A stretch of DNA of 64,000 bases from CAVVEC01 sp963747105 (GTDB lineage Bacteria; Acidobacteriota; Terriglobia; Terriglobales; Acidobacteriaceae), in assembly GCA_963747105.1 (NCBI GenBank), contig CAVVEC010000015.1:62001-126000 (forward strand), in the 5' to 3' direction. Under the pieces are notes generated by a model that made no database searches, was not told the origin of the DNA, and was given only the letters and a program-made list of their open reading frames with translations. The number at the start of each line of letters is the position of its first letter. Positions within the stretch are counted from its first letter, which is position 1. This document shows, in pieces, positions 1 through 9,090 of this stretch. The translations under genes and the position numbers were made by a program.

Positions 1-60
1 AATCTCAGCCGGCGTGCCGGAGTCGGTGTCGAGCAGTTCGGGGACGACTACACGTTTCAT
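1..60 (-). CDS. N-terminus of a SAM-dependent methyltransferase-like protein (partial)
   Basis: The reverse complement of the first 60 bases opens with ATG at 58-60 and reads MKRVVVPELLDTDSGTPAEI without a stop, running off the left edge. This N-terminal segment (PELLD, then DSGTPAEI) resembles the start of acidobacterial class I SAM-dependent methyltransferases. Only 20 residues are visible, so no catalytic motif can be checked. It lies 132 bp downstream of the ABC exporter on the same strand. No clear Shine-Dalgarno sequence is seen. Confidence 0.5.
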   Translation of the reverse strand, partial: MKRVVVPELLDTDSGTPAEI

Positions 61-192
61 AAAGAGAAATGAAAACCGCAGCGAACGCGCAGCACGCCGA
101 GCACTGCTTCTGCCCCAAGGCTATGCGTGGGCGCGGGGCAGTAGGTTATTTCCGATAATCCTCTGCGTCCTCGACGTACTCTGCAGTTTTCA

Positions 193-1956
193 TTACACCT
201 CGGCCAGCTCTTCTTCCAGCAACTGCTTGTTGTAGAGGTCGGTGTAATAGCCATTCCGGGCCAGCAATTCGTCGTGGGTACCAAGTTCTACGATGCGGCC
301 ACCGTGCAGGACGGCGATCCGATCGGCATTGCGCACGGTGGAAACCCGGTGGGAGATGAAAATCGTAGTCCGGCCCTGCATGACCTCGCGCAGATGATTG
401 AGGATCCTGTCCTCCGTATGTGTATCTACGCTCGAAAGCGCGTCATCGAGAATCAGAATATGCGGGTTGCGGACAATCGCGCGCGCGATGGCGGTGCGTT
501 GCTTCTGCCCGCCGGAGAGAGTAATACCGCGCTCCCCCACCAGGGTCCCATACTTTTCCGGGAAACCCTCAATATCTTCGGCAATGCTGGCTGCCTGCGC
601 GGCGGCACGCACCTCTTCGTCCTTGGCATCTTCTTTTCCGAAAGCGATATTGCCGCGCACGCTTTCGCTGAACAGGAACGTTTCCTGGGGTACGAAGCCG
701 ATACTCCGGCGCAGCGACGCAATCGGATATTCGCGGATCGGCCTGCCGTCGATCAGCACCATTCCCGGCTCGGCGTCATGGATGCGCGGGATCAAACTGA
801 CGAGCGTCGTCTTCCCCGAACCGGTGGGACCGACAATTGCCAGGCTGTTGCCCGCGGGAATACGCAAAGTGATGTCACGAAGTACGGGTGTGCCGTTGTA
901 GGCGAAGTTCAGATCGCGGAATTCAATCTCGCCTTCGATCACTGGCGTGGCGCGAGTGCCCCTGGCCGCCGCCTTTGACTCCGCACTATCTTCGATCTCA
1001 GGTTTCTCGACAAGAATCTCATTGATCCGCCCCATCGAAGCGGTGCCGCGCTGAAAAATGTTAATCACCCAACCCAAAGCGATCACCGGCCAGGTGAGTT
1101 GTACCATGTACGTGTTGAAGGCCACGAAGTCCCCGACCGTGATGCGGCCCTGGAGCACTTCGCGCCCGCCCAGCCACAGCACCAGCACGATGGCGAAGCC
1201 GAGCATGGTTTCGAGCGTCGGCCAGAGCATTCCCATCAGACGAACCAGTTTCAAACTGCGCTTGATGTATTCCTCATTGGAGGTTTCGAAGGCGGAAATC
1301 TCAGCTTGTTCCTGTACGTAGGCTCGAATCACGCGCGCGCCGGAGAAATTCTCCTGGGCTCGGGCCGAGATCTCGGAGAACATCGCCTGAATCCGCTCGA
1401 AACGGTCGTGGATCTGCCGTCCGAAGTACTGGATGGTGATGCTCACCACGGGCAGCGGCAAGAAAGCATAGAACGTCAGTCGCGGGCTGATCGAGAGCAT
1501 GAAAGCCAGCGCACCCGCCGTGAACACGATGGTATTCGCCGAGTACATGATGGCCGGGCCCAGCAGCATGCGGACGGCGTTCAAGTCATTCGTAGCTCTT
1601 GCCATAATGTCGCCGGTGCGCGTCCGCTGGTAATAGGAGTGGGGAAGGCTTTCCAGGTGCTTGAAAAGGTCATTACGCAGGTCAAATTCGATCTCGCGCG
1701 AAACTCCGATCACGATCCAGCGGGTTAGAAACTGGAAGATACCCTTGGTCGCGGCCACTGCGAGCAGGAGCAAAGCATAGGTGAGCAGCTTGTGCCGCGT
1801 CACGCCCAGATGGAGGTCATCCACCGCCCGCCGGATCACCTGGGGAAAAAGAATCCAGATTCCGTTGTTCAGGAACACACAGAGCGTGCCCACCACATAA
1901 CTGCGGCGGTATTTCTTGAAATAGGGAACCAGGGAATGCAGGCTTTTGGGCAGCAT
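193..1956 (-). CDS. ABC exporter, fused membrane and ATPase domains (MsbA/MDR-like)
   Basis: A 587-residue half-transporter of the usual length for a homodimeric type IV exporter. The N-terminal ~310 residues form a six-helix ABC membrane domain. The ATPase follows, with Walker A GPTGSGKT, signature LSGGQKQR, Walker B ILILDDALSSVD and a switch histidine in FISHR. Such proteins sit in the inner membrane and flip lipids or expel drugs or peptides; the substrate cannot be told from sequence. It ends the minus-strand cluster that starts at the Spy-like gene, so it may share that stress-controlled transcript. The start codon at 1954-1956 has only a weak ribosome-binding site. Confidence 0.93.
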   Translation of the reverse strand: MLPKSLHSLVPYFKKYRRSYVVGTLCVFLNNGIWILFPQVIRRAVDDLHLGVTRHKLLTYALLLLAVAATKGIFQFLTRWIVIGVSREIEFDLRNDLFKHLESLPHSYYQRTRTGDIMARATNDLNAVRMLLGPAIMYSANTIVFTAGALAFMLSISPRLTFYAFLPLPVVSITIQYFGRQIHDRFERIQAMFSEISARAQENFSGARVIRAYVQEQAEISAFETSNEEYIKRSLKLVRLMGMLWPTLETMLGFAIVLVLWLGGREVLQGRITVGDFVAFNTYMVQLTWPVIALGWVINIFQRGTASMGRINEILVEKPEIEDSAESKAAARGTRATPVIEGEIEFRDLNFAYNGTPVLRDITLRIPAGNSLAIVGPTGSGKTTLVSLIPRIHDAEPGMVLIDGRPIREYPIASLRRSIGFVPQETFLFSESVRGNIAFGKEDAKDEEVRAAAQAASIAEDIEGFPEKYGTLVGERGITLSGGQKQRTAIARAIVRNPHILILDDALSSVDTHTEDRILNHLREVMQGRTTIFISHRVSTVRNADRIAVLHGGRIVELGTHDELLARNGYYTDLYNKQLLEEELAEV

Positions 1957-2021
1957 GTGCTTCCAGTAGATGCGATTCTACCAGCACCGGCTTCAGTTTC
2001 ACCGCATGGCGCGGCCCAAAG

Positions 2022-2138
2022 CTACGACCCATCGCGGCGGAACGCGATCACGCAGGCCGCTAACAGCAGCACCACCCAGCTCCCGAGGAAGAGCCAGGTG
2101 GAATCGATCAGCCAGGAATACACCACATCGAAATTCAT
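2022..2138 (-). CDS. Small single-span membrane protein
   Basis: A 38-residue ORF beginning MNFDVVYSWLIDSTWLF, with one hydrophobic segment (about residues 12-31) and a basic, polar C-terminus ending FRRDGS. A longer in-frame extension upstream is arginine-rich and does not look coding, so the internal ATG at 2136-2138 is preferred. It sits between the hypothetical gene at 2153 and the ABC exporter, all on the minus strand, and could be a small accessory membrane peptide. No family recognised. Confidence 0.45.
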   Translation of the reverse strand: MNFDVVYSWLIDSTWLFLGSWVVLLLAACVIAFRRDGS

Positions 2139-2152
2139 ACCGCTTCCGTTGA

Positions 2153-2452
2153 CTAAGCCGACGGCCGAGCTCTTCGGAAATTGAGCTCTTCTTTGCCGGT
2201 CAGGCTTTTGTACCGGTCTAAGACTTCCCGCACCGCGTTCATCCGTCCCAGCGTCGTGAGGCGTGTGTCGGTGAGCGCCCGCTCGACTTGGAACATCCAG
2301 TAGTCGACGGCTCTTTCTACTCCACAAGCCATCTCGCTGGCAAGGGTATCTACGACATCTCTCGGGATAGTTGCACTGACCAAAACTCTACCCGCCTTTC
2401 TTCCAACTCGACCGGCCACCCGCCGGGGGAGGGAACTCCAGCCCCCTCCCAT
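2153..2452 (-). CDS. Conserved-looking hypothetical protein
   Basis: Up to 99 residues. The C-terminal 59 residues, from MACGVERAV at 2329, look like a compact helical protein with the phrases TLGRMNAVREVLDRYKSLTGK. The first 40 residues are arginine- and glycine-rich, so the true start may be 2329. No domain recognised. It lies 28 bp downstream of the Spy-like gene on the same strand, consistent with co-transcription. Confidence 0.45.
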   Translation of the reverse strand: MGGGWSSLPRRVAGRVGRKAGRVLVSATIPRDVVDTLASEMACGVERAVDYWMFQVERALTDTRLTTLGRMNAVREVLDRYKSLTGKEELNFRRARPSA

Positions 2453-2480
2453 CCCTCCCCCTTTCGCCGCCCAAATTCTA

Positions 2481-2966
2481 TTATTGGTTCGGCGATGACT
2501 CGGCAGAATGTTCCTTGATGCGTTCCGAGAACCGCTGCTGCCGCTTGGCCATGAACTGAGCCAGCTTGGTTTTCTGCTCCGCCGTGAGCACCTGATAAGC
2601 CTGCGAGGCGGTGCGAGCGTGCTCTACCATCAACTGAGTCTGAACCTGCGCGGCCTGCTGCGCGATCGCTTGTGCCTTGGCCTCGTCAAAGTTGCCGCTC
2701 ATGATCAGTTGCTTCATTGCCTCGTGGCTTTGGCGCTCCTGCTGCCACAAGGGCTGCATCGCAGGCTTCTCTTTGGCCATGATCTGCTTGATCTGAGCCC
2801 GCTGCACGTCGGTCAGATCCAGATAGTCCCCGAGAAAACCCAGCATGGGCCCGGCAAACATTCCGTCGTTATGCCTGTGGCCTGGCCGCATGCCTTGTGC
2901 GACTGCAGCCGCTCCCATCAGCGTTATGGCCAGTACGGCCGCTAAAATCCTGCTATTCGATTTCAT
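2481..2966 (-). CDS. Spy/CpxP-family periplasmic protein (LTXXQ motif)
   Basis: About 161 residues from MKSNSR. A signal peptide of about 24 residues ends near AVAQG. The mature protein is helical, with the family's two LTxxQ-type motifs: LTDVQRAQIKQ near the start and LTAEQKTKLAQF near the end, rich in Gln, Lys and Met. Family members act as periplasmic chaperones or as CpxP-type repressors of the sensor kinase. The gene is divergent from the CpxR/CpxA-like pair across a 184-bp region holding a CpxR-type box. An in-frame ATG at 3023 would add a non-hydrophobic 19-residue extension ahead of the signal peptide and is not preferred. Confidence 0.85.
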   Translation of the reverse strand: MKSNSRILAAVLAITLMGAAAVAQGMRPGHRHNDGMFAGPMLGFLGDYLDLTDVQRAQIKQIMAKEKPAMQPLWQQERQSHEAMKQLIMSGNFDEAKAQAIAQQAAQVQTQLMVEHARTASQAYQVLTAEQKTKLAQFMAKRQQRFSERIKEHSAESSPNQ

Positions 2967-3050
2967 GACTTCTCCCTGAACCTGCGCTTCCTGGATGGAA
3001 ACGCCGAATTGTTTTCTTTTCATAAGAACACTTTTCGTGGGACTCGGGTA

Positions 3051-3118
3051 GTAAAGAGTCGGTCAAGCGGAGTAAAGTTTTGTAAAACACGATAAGCGCT
3101 CTTTTGACAATTCTTTAC
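3051..3118. promoter_or_regulatory. CpxR-type binding region between spy-like and cpxRA-like genes
   Basis: GTAAA occurs at 3051-3055, 3072-3076 and 3082-3086, and the complement TTTAC at 3114-3118. The pair 3072-3086 is a perfect GTAAA-N5-GTAAA, the consensus known for E. coli CpxR. A TTGACA hexamer follows at about 3104-3109, ahead of the response regulator. The site is well placed to control both divergent transcripts. Confidence 0.65.
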
Positions 3119-3150
3119 GCGCCCCGTGAGCCTTCTGATATAGAACTGAA

Positions 3151-3882
3151 ATGAGGAAAGTGGATCACATTCTGGTCATCGACGACGATGTAGAGTTGTG
3201 CAGCCTGGTCGGCGAGTATCTTGAACCGGAAGGCTTTCAGATCGAAGCCGTGCACGATGGCGGGCGTGGATTGGAACGCGTCCTGAGCGGCGGTCACTCG
3301 CTGGTGGTGCTGGACGTGATGCTGCCGGGCATGAACGGATTCGACGTGTTGCGCCGCATTCGCAGCACATCGAAGATTCCGGTTCTGCTGCTTACGGCGC
3401 GAGGTGAAGACGTGGATCGGATTGTGGGTTTGGAGATCGGCGCGGACGATTATCTTCCCAAGCCCTTCAACCCGCGCGAACTGGTGGCGCGGATTCGAGC
3501 CATCCTGCGGCGAACCCAGACGGGTCAGAAGGCTGGTGAGGAGCAAATCCCCGATGTCTTGCGCGTCGGCGATATTGAGCTCGATCCTGCGACTCGGACG
3601 GTGCGGCAAAATGGCAAGCCCGTGGAATTAACCTCGGTCGAGTTCAATCTGCTGCACGTCTTGCTGGGGGAGGCCGGTCGCGTGGTTACCCGGGAGCGTC
3701 TCGCGGAGACAGTGCTGGGCCGCAAGTTCTCTCCCTTCGACCGCAGTATTGACATGCACGTCAGCAAAGTTCGCCGGAAACTTGGCGATTCCGACAACAG
3801 CGCCGACCACATCAAGACGGTGCGCGGCGTGGGATACATTTTTGTGCATCCCCGAGACCAGGCCAGGAGCGGAGTGAAATGA
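3151..3882 (+). CDS. cpxR: OmpR/CpxR-family response regulator
   Basis: A 243-residue two-domain regulator. The receiver has the acidic pocket IDDDVE, phospho-acceptor Asp55 in LDVMLPGMNG, the switch region LLLTARGED and conserved Lys in YLPKPFNPREL. A winged-helix Trans_reg_C domain follows (about residues 135-235) with RERL.E.VLG and MHVSKVRRKLG. It should bind DNA when phosphorylated by the kinase encoded just downstream, which it overlaps by 4 bp (ATGA). The divergent Spy/CpxP-like gene and the GTAAA-N5-GTAAA box support a Cpx-like envelope-stress role. Orthology with E. coli CpxR is inferred from context and general similarity. Confidence 0.9.
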   Translation: MRKVDHILVIDDDVELCSLVGEYLEPEGFQIEAVHDGGRGLERVLSGGHSLVVLDVMLPGMNGFDVLRRIRSTSKIPVLLLTARGEDVDRIVGLEIGADDYLPKPFNPRELVARIRAILRRTQTGQKAGEEQIPDVLRVGDIELDPATRTVRQNGKPVELTSVEFNLLHVLLGEAGRVVTRERLAETVLGRKFSPFDRSIDMHVSKVRRKLGDSDNSADHIKTVRGVGYIFVHPRDQARSGVK

Positions 3883-5303
3883 GAAGTCTGTTTCTCAGGA
3901 TCTTTCTCTCCTACTGGATGGCGCAAGCATTGTTCCTGGTGCTGGCGATCCTGGTGACTTTGGCCATGCGCCCCTCCGGCGAAACGTCCAGTGTGCAGGC
4001 ACAACAGGCCAGATTCCTCAACGAAGCTGTACAGGCGCTTCAGAGCGGAGGAGTCGAAGGTGCGCGGAAGTATTTGAGGACAGTCCGCGACGTGCAACAC
4101 GCCCGCTTGTACCTGTTCGACGAGCACGAACACGACATCTTGGGACGCAACCCGCCCGACTGGATTATGAGGGTGGAACGCGGGGAGATTCGTACCGCGG
4201 ACACATTCTTGGGCTGGCTCAGGGCGGCGCAGTTTCTCCGCTCTTCGATGACCACCCCGGATGGGCACGCTTACACGCTGGTCACGGAGCTTCCGCCGGA
4301 ACAACATGCCGTGTTTGGACCTCACGGCATACCCGGTTTGGCCCTCTTAATCGGCATTCTCTCGTCCGGCCTCGTATGCTACATCCTGGCGCGCTACCTG
4401 ACCTCGCCGATCGTGAGGTTGCGGGCAGCGACGCAAAAATTGGCCTCCGGCGAACTCAGCGCTCGTGCCGGCGTTCCCCACTCCCGGCGCCACGATGAAA
4501 TGGCGGAATTGATGCGCGACTTCGACCGCATGGCCGGGCGTCTGGAAAATTTGGTGAACGCCCAGACCCGGTTGCTGACCGACATTTCCCACGAATTGCG
4601 ATCTCCATTGGCGCGTTTGAACGTGGCTCTGGAGCTGGCACGCCAGCGCAGCGGGCCGGACGCCCGCGGCGCATTGGATCGTATTGATCGGGAAACCAGC
4701 CGCCTCAATGAAATGATCCAGAGGCTGCTGATGATTGCCCGCCTTGAAGCTGGGGACGAGTCCATCGAGGAATCGTCCGTCCATCTTGGGCAGTTGATCC
4801 GTGAGGTGGCTAAAGATGCCGCCTTTGAGGCACAGAATCGCCGTTGCGAGGTCGAACTCGAGGTCGTGGATGATTGCGTAGTCGCCGGAAACTCGAGCTT
4901 GTTGCACAGCGCCATCGAGAATGTGGCGCGCAATGCAATCCGTTACACGCAAGAAGGCACCAACGTGCAGATCCGGCTGGAGCAGGGGCAAGGGCCTCGC
5001 GGCTCCGAAGCGGTCGTGCGGATCACGGACTCCGGTCCGGGGGTGCCGGACGAGGCGCTGGACAAATTATTCCGGCCGTTTTACCGCATTGACGATGCTC
5101 GCGGGCGCCAGACCGGCGGCGTCGGATTAGGACTCGCAATCACGGATCGCGCCGTTCGCCTGCACGGCGGCACGGTGCGAGCCGCCAACCGCCCGCAAGG
5201 CGGCTTGATGGTGGAAATCCGCCTGCCCGCATCTTCTGTGGATTTGGATGAGGTTCCCGTTGGGCAAACCACCGCTGCGGTCTCCGGCGCCGACCGGCGC
5301 TGA
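3879..5303 (+). CDS. cpxA: CpxA-like membrane sensor histidine kinase
   Basis: 474 residues. Transmembrane helix 1 is at about 7-29, a periplasmic sensor region at about 30-150 and helix 2 at about 152-172. HAMP follows (about 173-226), then HisKA with the phospho-acceptor His238 in DISHELRSPL. The HATPase domain has N-box NVARNAIRYT, G1 DSGPGVP, F-box LFRPFYRID and G2 GGVGLGLAI. The order and length match CpxA. Its start overlaps the stop of the regulator gene, implying translational coupling. The Spy/CpxP-like gene across the promoter could provide the periplasmic feedback partner. Confidence 0.9.
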   Translation: MRSLFLRIFLSYWMAQALFLVLAILVTLAMRPSGETSSVQAQQARFLNEAVQALQSGGVEGARKYLRTVRDVQHARLYLFDEHEHDILGRNPPDWIMRVERGEIRTADTFLGWLRAAQFLRSSMTTPDGHAYTLVTELPPEQHAVFGPHGIPGLALLIGILSSGLVCYILARYLTSPIVRLRAATQKLASGELSARAGVPHSRRHDEMAELMRDFDRMAGRLENLVNAQTRLLTDISHELRSPLARLNVALELARQRSGPDARGALDRIDRETSRLNEMIQRLLMIARLEAGDESIEESSVHLGQLIREVAKDAAFEAQNRRCEVELEVVDDCVVAGNSSLLHSAIENVARNAIRYTQEGTNVQIRLEQGQGPRGSEAVVRITDSGPGVPDEALDKLFRPFYRIDDARGRQTGGVGLGLAITDRAVRLHGGTVRAANRPQGGLMVEIRLPASSVDLDEVPVGQTTAAVSGADRR

Positions 5304-5572
5304 GTTTCACTCTCCCATCACACCGAATCGTGATCGTTGTCACTGTGAGGCGTACCCAACTCGCATAGTTTGGGTGCGAGAGTCGCAGGACTTTCCAATT
5401 AGAATCTCAGGCCCAGGAAATTCCTAAGTAGCTGTATCGGCCCCTCTCAGACCAGATTCCGGGAACTCGAGAACCTACAGGCTCCTCCCCCCGATCGAGC
5501 CCTGTACCCGCGGCGTTGCTCTTCACCATGCTTGCGGAGGAAACCAGACGGGAAAAGCGAAGGAGGATTCTT

Positions 5573-6349
5573 ATGGAACGCTCTCCACGACCACGCAAGA
5601 TACATATCAATCTTTCACATTCCTTGGAGCAACGTCTCAACTCCTATGTCGTCGCGGCCAGCGCGGCCGGAGTGGGAATGCTGGCTTTGGCCCAACCCGC
5701 CCAAGCCAAGATCGTTTACACGAAGGCCCACGAGGTGATTGGTCTCTATGGCCTCCATACCTATAACCTCGACCTAAACCACGACGGAATCGGGGATTTC
5801 ACTCTTAATTGGAGCCGTGCAACTCACTCCCGGATTGAATCGCTCAATGTCGGTGGTAACGTGAGGAGGAACGGGATAGTGGGAAGTGGCGGCAATTCGG
5901 CTCTAAAGGCGGGTACGGGTATCGGCCCGAAGGACAAATTTGCTGACTTTGGTTGCATGGTTCAGGAGAGGGGAGGAAGTTATACTTCCAGCTATGGCTC
6001 TATAGAGATCGGCGCTTGGGCGAACGTTACAAACCGCTATCTCGGCTTGAAGTTCTTAATCCAGGGAAAGATCCACTACGGTTGGGCAAGGCTTACAGTG
6101 ACAGTGGAGAGAACTGGAGTCACCGCTCTCTTGACGGGCTATGCTTACGAGACAATTCCGAATAAGTCCATTATTGCAGGCAAGACTCACGGGGCGGACG
6201 ATGCCGAACAACCGGCTCCCGCATCTCTTACGATACCCGCGCAGAAACCCGCCACGCTGGGCTTGCTAGCTCTGGGAGCACCGGGATTATCAATCTGGAA
6301 GAGGGATGGATCGCCAGAAGCCGCACAACCTGTCCTGTGGTCGCGATGA
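5573..6349 (+). CDS. Secreted protein with PEP-CTERM-like C-terminal anchor
   Basis: 258 residues. The start at 5573 is set by a perfect AGGAGG at 5561-5566. A long N-terminal leader ends near AQPAQA (about residue 43), giving a secreted protein. The middle has a Ca-binding-like phrase DLNHDGIGDF and a beta-rich body. The C-terminus carries a short hydrophobic stretch ATLGLLALGAPGLSIW followed by KR, the layout of PEP-CTERM/exosortase-type sorting tags, though the PEP motif itself is degenerate. Function unknown; probably an envelope or exported matrix protein. No exosortase gene is in the window. Confidence 0.75.
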   Translation: MERSPRPRKIHINLSHSLEQRLNSYVVAASAAGVGMLALAQPAQAKIVYTKAHEVIGLYGLHTYNLDLNHDGIGDFTLNWSRATHSRIESLNVGGNVRRNGIVGSGGNSALKAGTGIGPKDKFADFGCMVQERGGSYTSSYGSIEIGAWANVTNRYLGLKFLIQGKIHYGWARLTVTVERTGVTALLTGYAYETIPNKSIIAGKTHGADDAEQPAPASLTIPAQKPATLGLLALGAPGLSIWKRDGSPEAAQPVLWSR

Positions 6350-6391
6350 GACTGAGAGACTAACCAGAAGTTCATGTTATGGAGGTTCGTC

Positions 6392-7561
6392 ATGAAACGC
6401 ATCTACATCTTGGCTTTGATTCTCTGTGCGTCCCTGGTGTCCGTGGCATGGAGCCAGCAGCCAGCGGGCAACACCCGCGCCGATTGGACCGAGTTCCACC
6501 GGACCAACATGACGCGCTGGAACCCGTATGAGAGGGTGTTGAACATCAAGACGGTTCGGAGCCTTCGCCGGAAGTGGAGCTACGCCACCGGCGACGGGCT
6601 GGAGGCGGACTCCTCGCCCGCAGTAGTGGATGGGGTGGTTTACATCGCATCCACGTATTCTGTTGAGGGCAGCGTGTACGCGCTGACCGCCAGCACCGGC
6701 GCCCTGCTGTGGAGCTACACCACCACGGGCCGTGTGGACTCCTCGCCCGCAGTGGCGAATGGGGTGGTGTATGTCGGCTCGGACGACGGCAAGCTGTATG
6801 CGCTGACCGCCAGCACCGGTGCCCTGCTGTGGAGGCACCAGATCGGCCGCGATAGCGATGTGGAGTCCTCACCCGCCGTGGTGAATGGAGTGGTGTACGT
6901 CGGCGCGAGGTTCGGCCACATGGACGCGCTGAACGCCAGCACCGGCGCCAAGCTGTGGAGCTACCCCGCCAACGGGTATTCCTCGCCCGCGGTGGCGAAT
7001 GGGGTGGTGTATGTCGGTTCCGGTTCCGTCAACTCGGAGCGCGGCAGCGTGTACGCGCTGAACGCCCGCAACGGCCACAAGCTATGGAAGTACACCACCG
7101 GCGGCGAGGTACAGTCCTCGCCCGCCGTGGCAAATGGCGTGGTTTACGTCGGGTCTGACGACAACAACGTGTACGCGCTGAAGGCCAGCACCGGCACCAA
7201 GCTGTGGAGCTACACCACGGGCGGCCCAGTAGGATATTCCTCGCCCGGAGTGGCGCATGGGGTGGTTTATATCGGCTCCTACGACTACAACGTGTACGCT
7301 CTGAACGCCAGCACCGGCGCCAAACTGTGGAGCTTCCCCACCGGCTACATTGTGGATTCCTCGCCCGCCGTGGCGAATGGGGTGATTTACGTCGGATCCG
7401 CGTCACCTGATGGCAAGGTGTACGCATTGAAGGCCAGCACCGGCGCCAAACTGTGGAGCTACACCACTGGCCAGGCGGTTGAATCCTCGCCCGCCGTGGT
7501 GGATGGCGTAGTTTATGTCGGCTCGGACAACGGCAAAGTTTACGCCTTTGGCCTGAAGTAG
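6392..7561 (+). CDS. Secreted PQQ-type beta-propeller repeat protein
   Basis: 389 residues from an ATG preceded by GGAGG at 6381-6385. A signal peptide ends near SVAWSQQ. The rest is about eight near-identical repeats of ~38 residues of the form SSPAVxxGVVYVGS..GxVYALxASTGAxLWSYTTG, which are PQQ-enzyme/PQQ-like propeller blades. No quinoprotein dehydrogenase active-site cysteine pair is seen, so it is probably a binding or scaffold protein like BamB-type propellers and not an alcohol dehydrogenase. DNA identity between the repeats is high, suggesting recent internal duplication. Confidence 0.88.
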   Translation: MKRIYILALILCASLVSVAWSQQPAGNTRADWTEFHRTNMTRWNPYERVLNIKTVRSLRRKWSYATGDGLEADSSPAVVDGVVYIASTYSVEGSVYALTASTGALLWSYTTTGRVDSSPAVANGVVYVGSDDGKLYALTASTGALLWRHQIGRDSDVESSPAVVNGVVYVGARFGHMDALNASTGAKLWSYPANGYSSPAVANGVVYVGSGSVNSERGSVYALNARNGHKLWKYTTGGEVQSSPAVANGVVYVGSDDNNVYALKASTGTKLWSYTTGGPVGYSSPGVAHGVVYIGSYDYNVYALNASTGAKLWSFPTGYIVDSSPAVANGVIYVGSASPDGKVYALKASTGAKLWSYTTGQAVESSPAVVDGVVYVGSDNGKVYAFGLK

Positions 7562-7851
7562 AGTCGGGAGCAACCAGGCAGCTTTCGAGCCCCCGAGCTG
7601 AACATGCTTCGTCCCGACTTCAACCTCATAGTGTCGCCACCTGCCGCGACCGCTGCGGAAGGGTCAGCTCAAGAAATCCGAGACCTCGGACAACTCTCAC
7701 CATCTACAGCGGTTCCAACCGGGTTGAGGCGTTTGCTCTTCGCTTATATTCCTGATAAACAAATGGGGGTAACTCCGGGTTTCTATTGAGCGCGGCGTAA
7801 TTGGCTGCCCGACACGTGGAATCCTGAACCGATCAGATTTAGGGAGAAAGA

Positions 7852-9054
7852 ATGGGGATGAAGTTTCGTTCTCTGGCTGTGGCAGCGCTTTTGGGTTGGC
7901 TTGTCTGTTTCACCGCTTGCTCGTCCGGCAACAGTGCAACATCGGCTACATCGGGGATCGGGGTCCTATATGTCACTGCCCAGGCCAACACCACGATTTC
8001 AGCTTTTTCGGTGACCCTTAGCTCTGGGGGACTCGCGGCGGTCGGAACCACACTCGGAACCGGAGCCGTTCCTTTCGCCGTTGCCATCACCCCAGCCGTA
8101 AACGCCCTGTTCGTCACCAACACCGGAGCCAACAATCTTTCCAGCTACACCATCAATTCAGACGGTTCGCTCACCGCAGTCAGTGGAACCACAGCCTCCG
8201 GGATGAATCCTATGGGTGCGGCCACCGATCCTGCAGGGAAATACCTGTTCGTGGCCAATCAAGGGACGTTTCAGAATCCCAAGTCGGGCACCATCTCAGT
8301 GTTCACGATTAATGGAACGGCCCTGACCGCGGTTGCGGGCTCGCCCTTCGCCACCGAGAGCGTCGGGGATCTGACGGGTAGCGGCCCTGTTTCGGTGGCT
8401 GTCAGCGCTTCGGGAAATTATGTGTACGCCGCCAACCAGTTCAGTAATACCGTTTCCGCCTTTTCGGTCAACTCCACGTCCGGCATGCTCACTCCGCTTG
8501 GGACATCGCCTTACAGCGTTGGAACTTCGCCCTCGGGACTTGCCATCACTCCAAACGGCGGTTTTCTGTACGTAGCCAATGCCGGTTCCGATAATGTTTC
8601 CGCATTTGCCATTTGTGACACTGTCGTTACCACTTGCGCCAACGTGAACAGCCCGGACGGCAGCCTTAGTCCGGTGACCGGCTCTCCGTTCCCGGCCGGA
8701 GGCGGCCCGGTCGCGATCGCGTTCGATCCCGCGTTTGCCTTCGTCTATGTAGTGGATAAACAGTCAGACCAGATCTCTCAGTACTCCTATGGAACCGGCT
8801 CGGGTGTGCTGAGTCCACTGTCCCCGACGGCGATCTCCACCGGAGCAACTCCGGTATCAATCGCCATTCGTTCCGGCACGACCGGAACAAACATAGGAAA
8901 CACGACAACGAACCCGACTGATTATGTGTTTGTGGCCAATAACGGCGCCAGTACGATTTCGACTTTCGCTCTCAACACCACCAACGGTCTTCTCAACGTG
9001 ACTGGCGTGCCGCTCAGTACCTTCGGCAACCCTTCGGCGGTTGCGGCGAGGTGA
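7852..9054 (+). CDS. Lipoprotein with YVTN/lactonase-type beta-propeller
   Basis: 400 residues. The signal peptide ends in a lipobox-like FTAC-S at about residue 24, so the protein is probably a lipoprotein. The body repeats blades of the type YVTAQANTTISAFSV, FVTNTGANNLSSYTI, YVAANQFSNTVSAFSV and YVANAGSDNVSAFAI, matching the YVTN/6-phosphogluconolactonase-like propeller family. Enzymatic lactonase activity is not indicated; secreted members are mostly of unknown function. An AGGGAGAAAGA ribosome-binding site lies just upstream. Confidence 0.85.
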   Translation: MGMKFRSLAVAALLGWLVCFTACSSGNSATSATSGIGVLYVTAQANTTISAFSVTLSSGGLAAVGTTLGTGAVPFAVAITPAVNALFVTNTGANNLSSYTINSDGSLTAVSGTTASGMNPMGAATDPAGKYLFVANQGTFQNPKSGTISVFTINGTALTAVAGSPFATESVGDLTGSGPVSVAVSASGNYVYAANQFSNTVSAFSVNSTSGMLTPLGTSPYSVGTSPSGLAITPNGGFLYVANAGSDNVSAFAICDTVVTTCANVNSPDGSLSPVTGSPFPAGGGPVAIAFDPAFAFVYVVDKQSDQISQYSYGTGSGVLSPLSPTAISTGATPVSIAIRSGTTGTNIGNTTTNPTDYVFVANNGASTISTFALNTTNGLLNVTGVPLSTFGNPSAVAAR

Positions 9055-9090
9055 AGGCGAGTTGCGGGCGTTGGAAGATGAAAAAACAAT

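Noticed and set aside
6600..7540. Possible CRISPR-like direct repeats
   Set aside because: The repeats are coding beta-propeller blades in one intact frame, with no constant repeat/spacer sizes typical of CRISPR.
7604..7789. 61-residue ORF between propeller genes
   Set aside because: No ribosome-binding site, low-complexity composition and no domain; the 290-bp gap appears non-coding.
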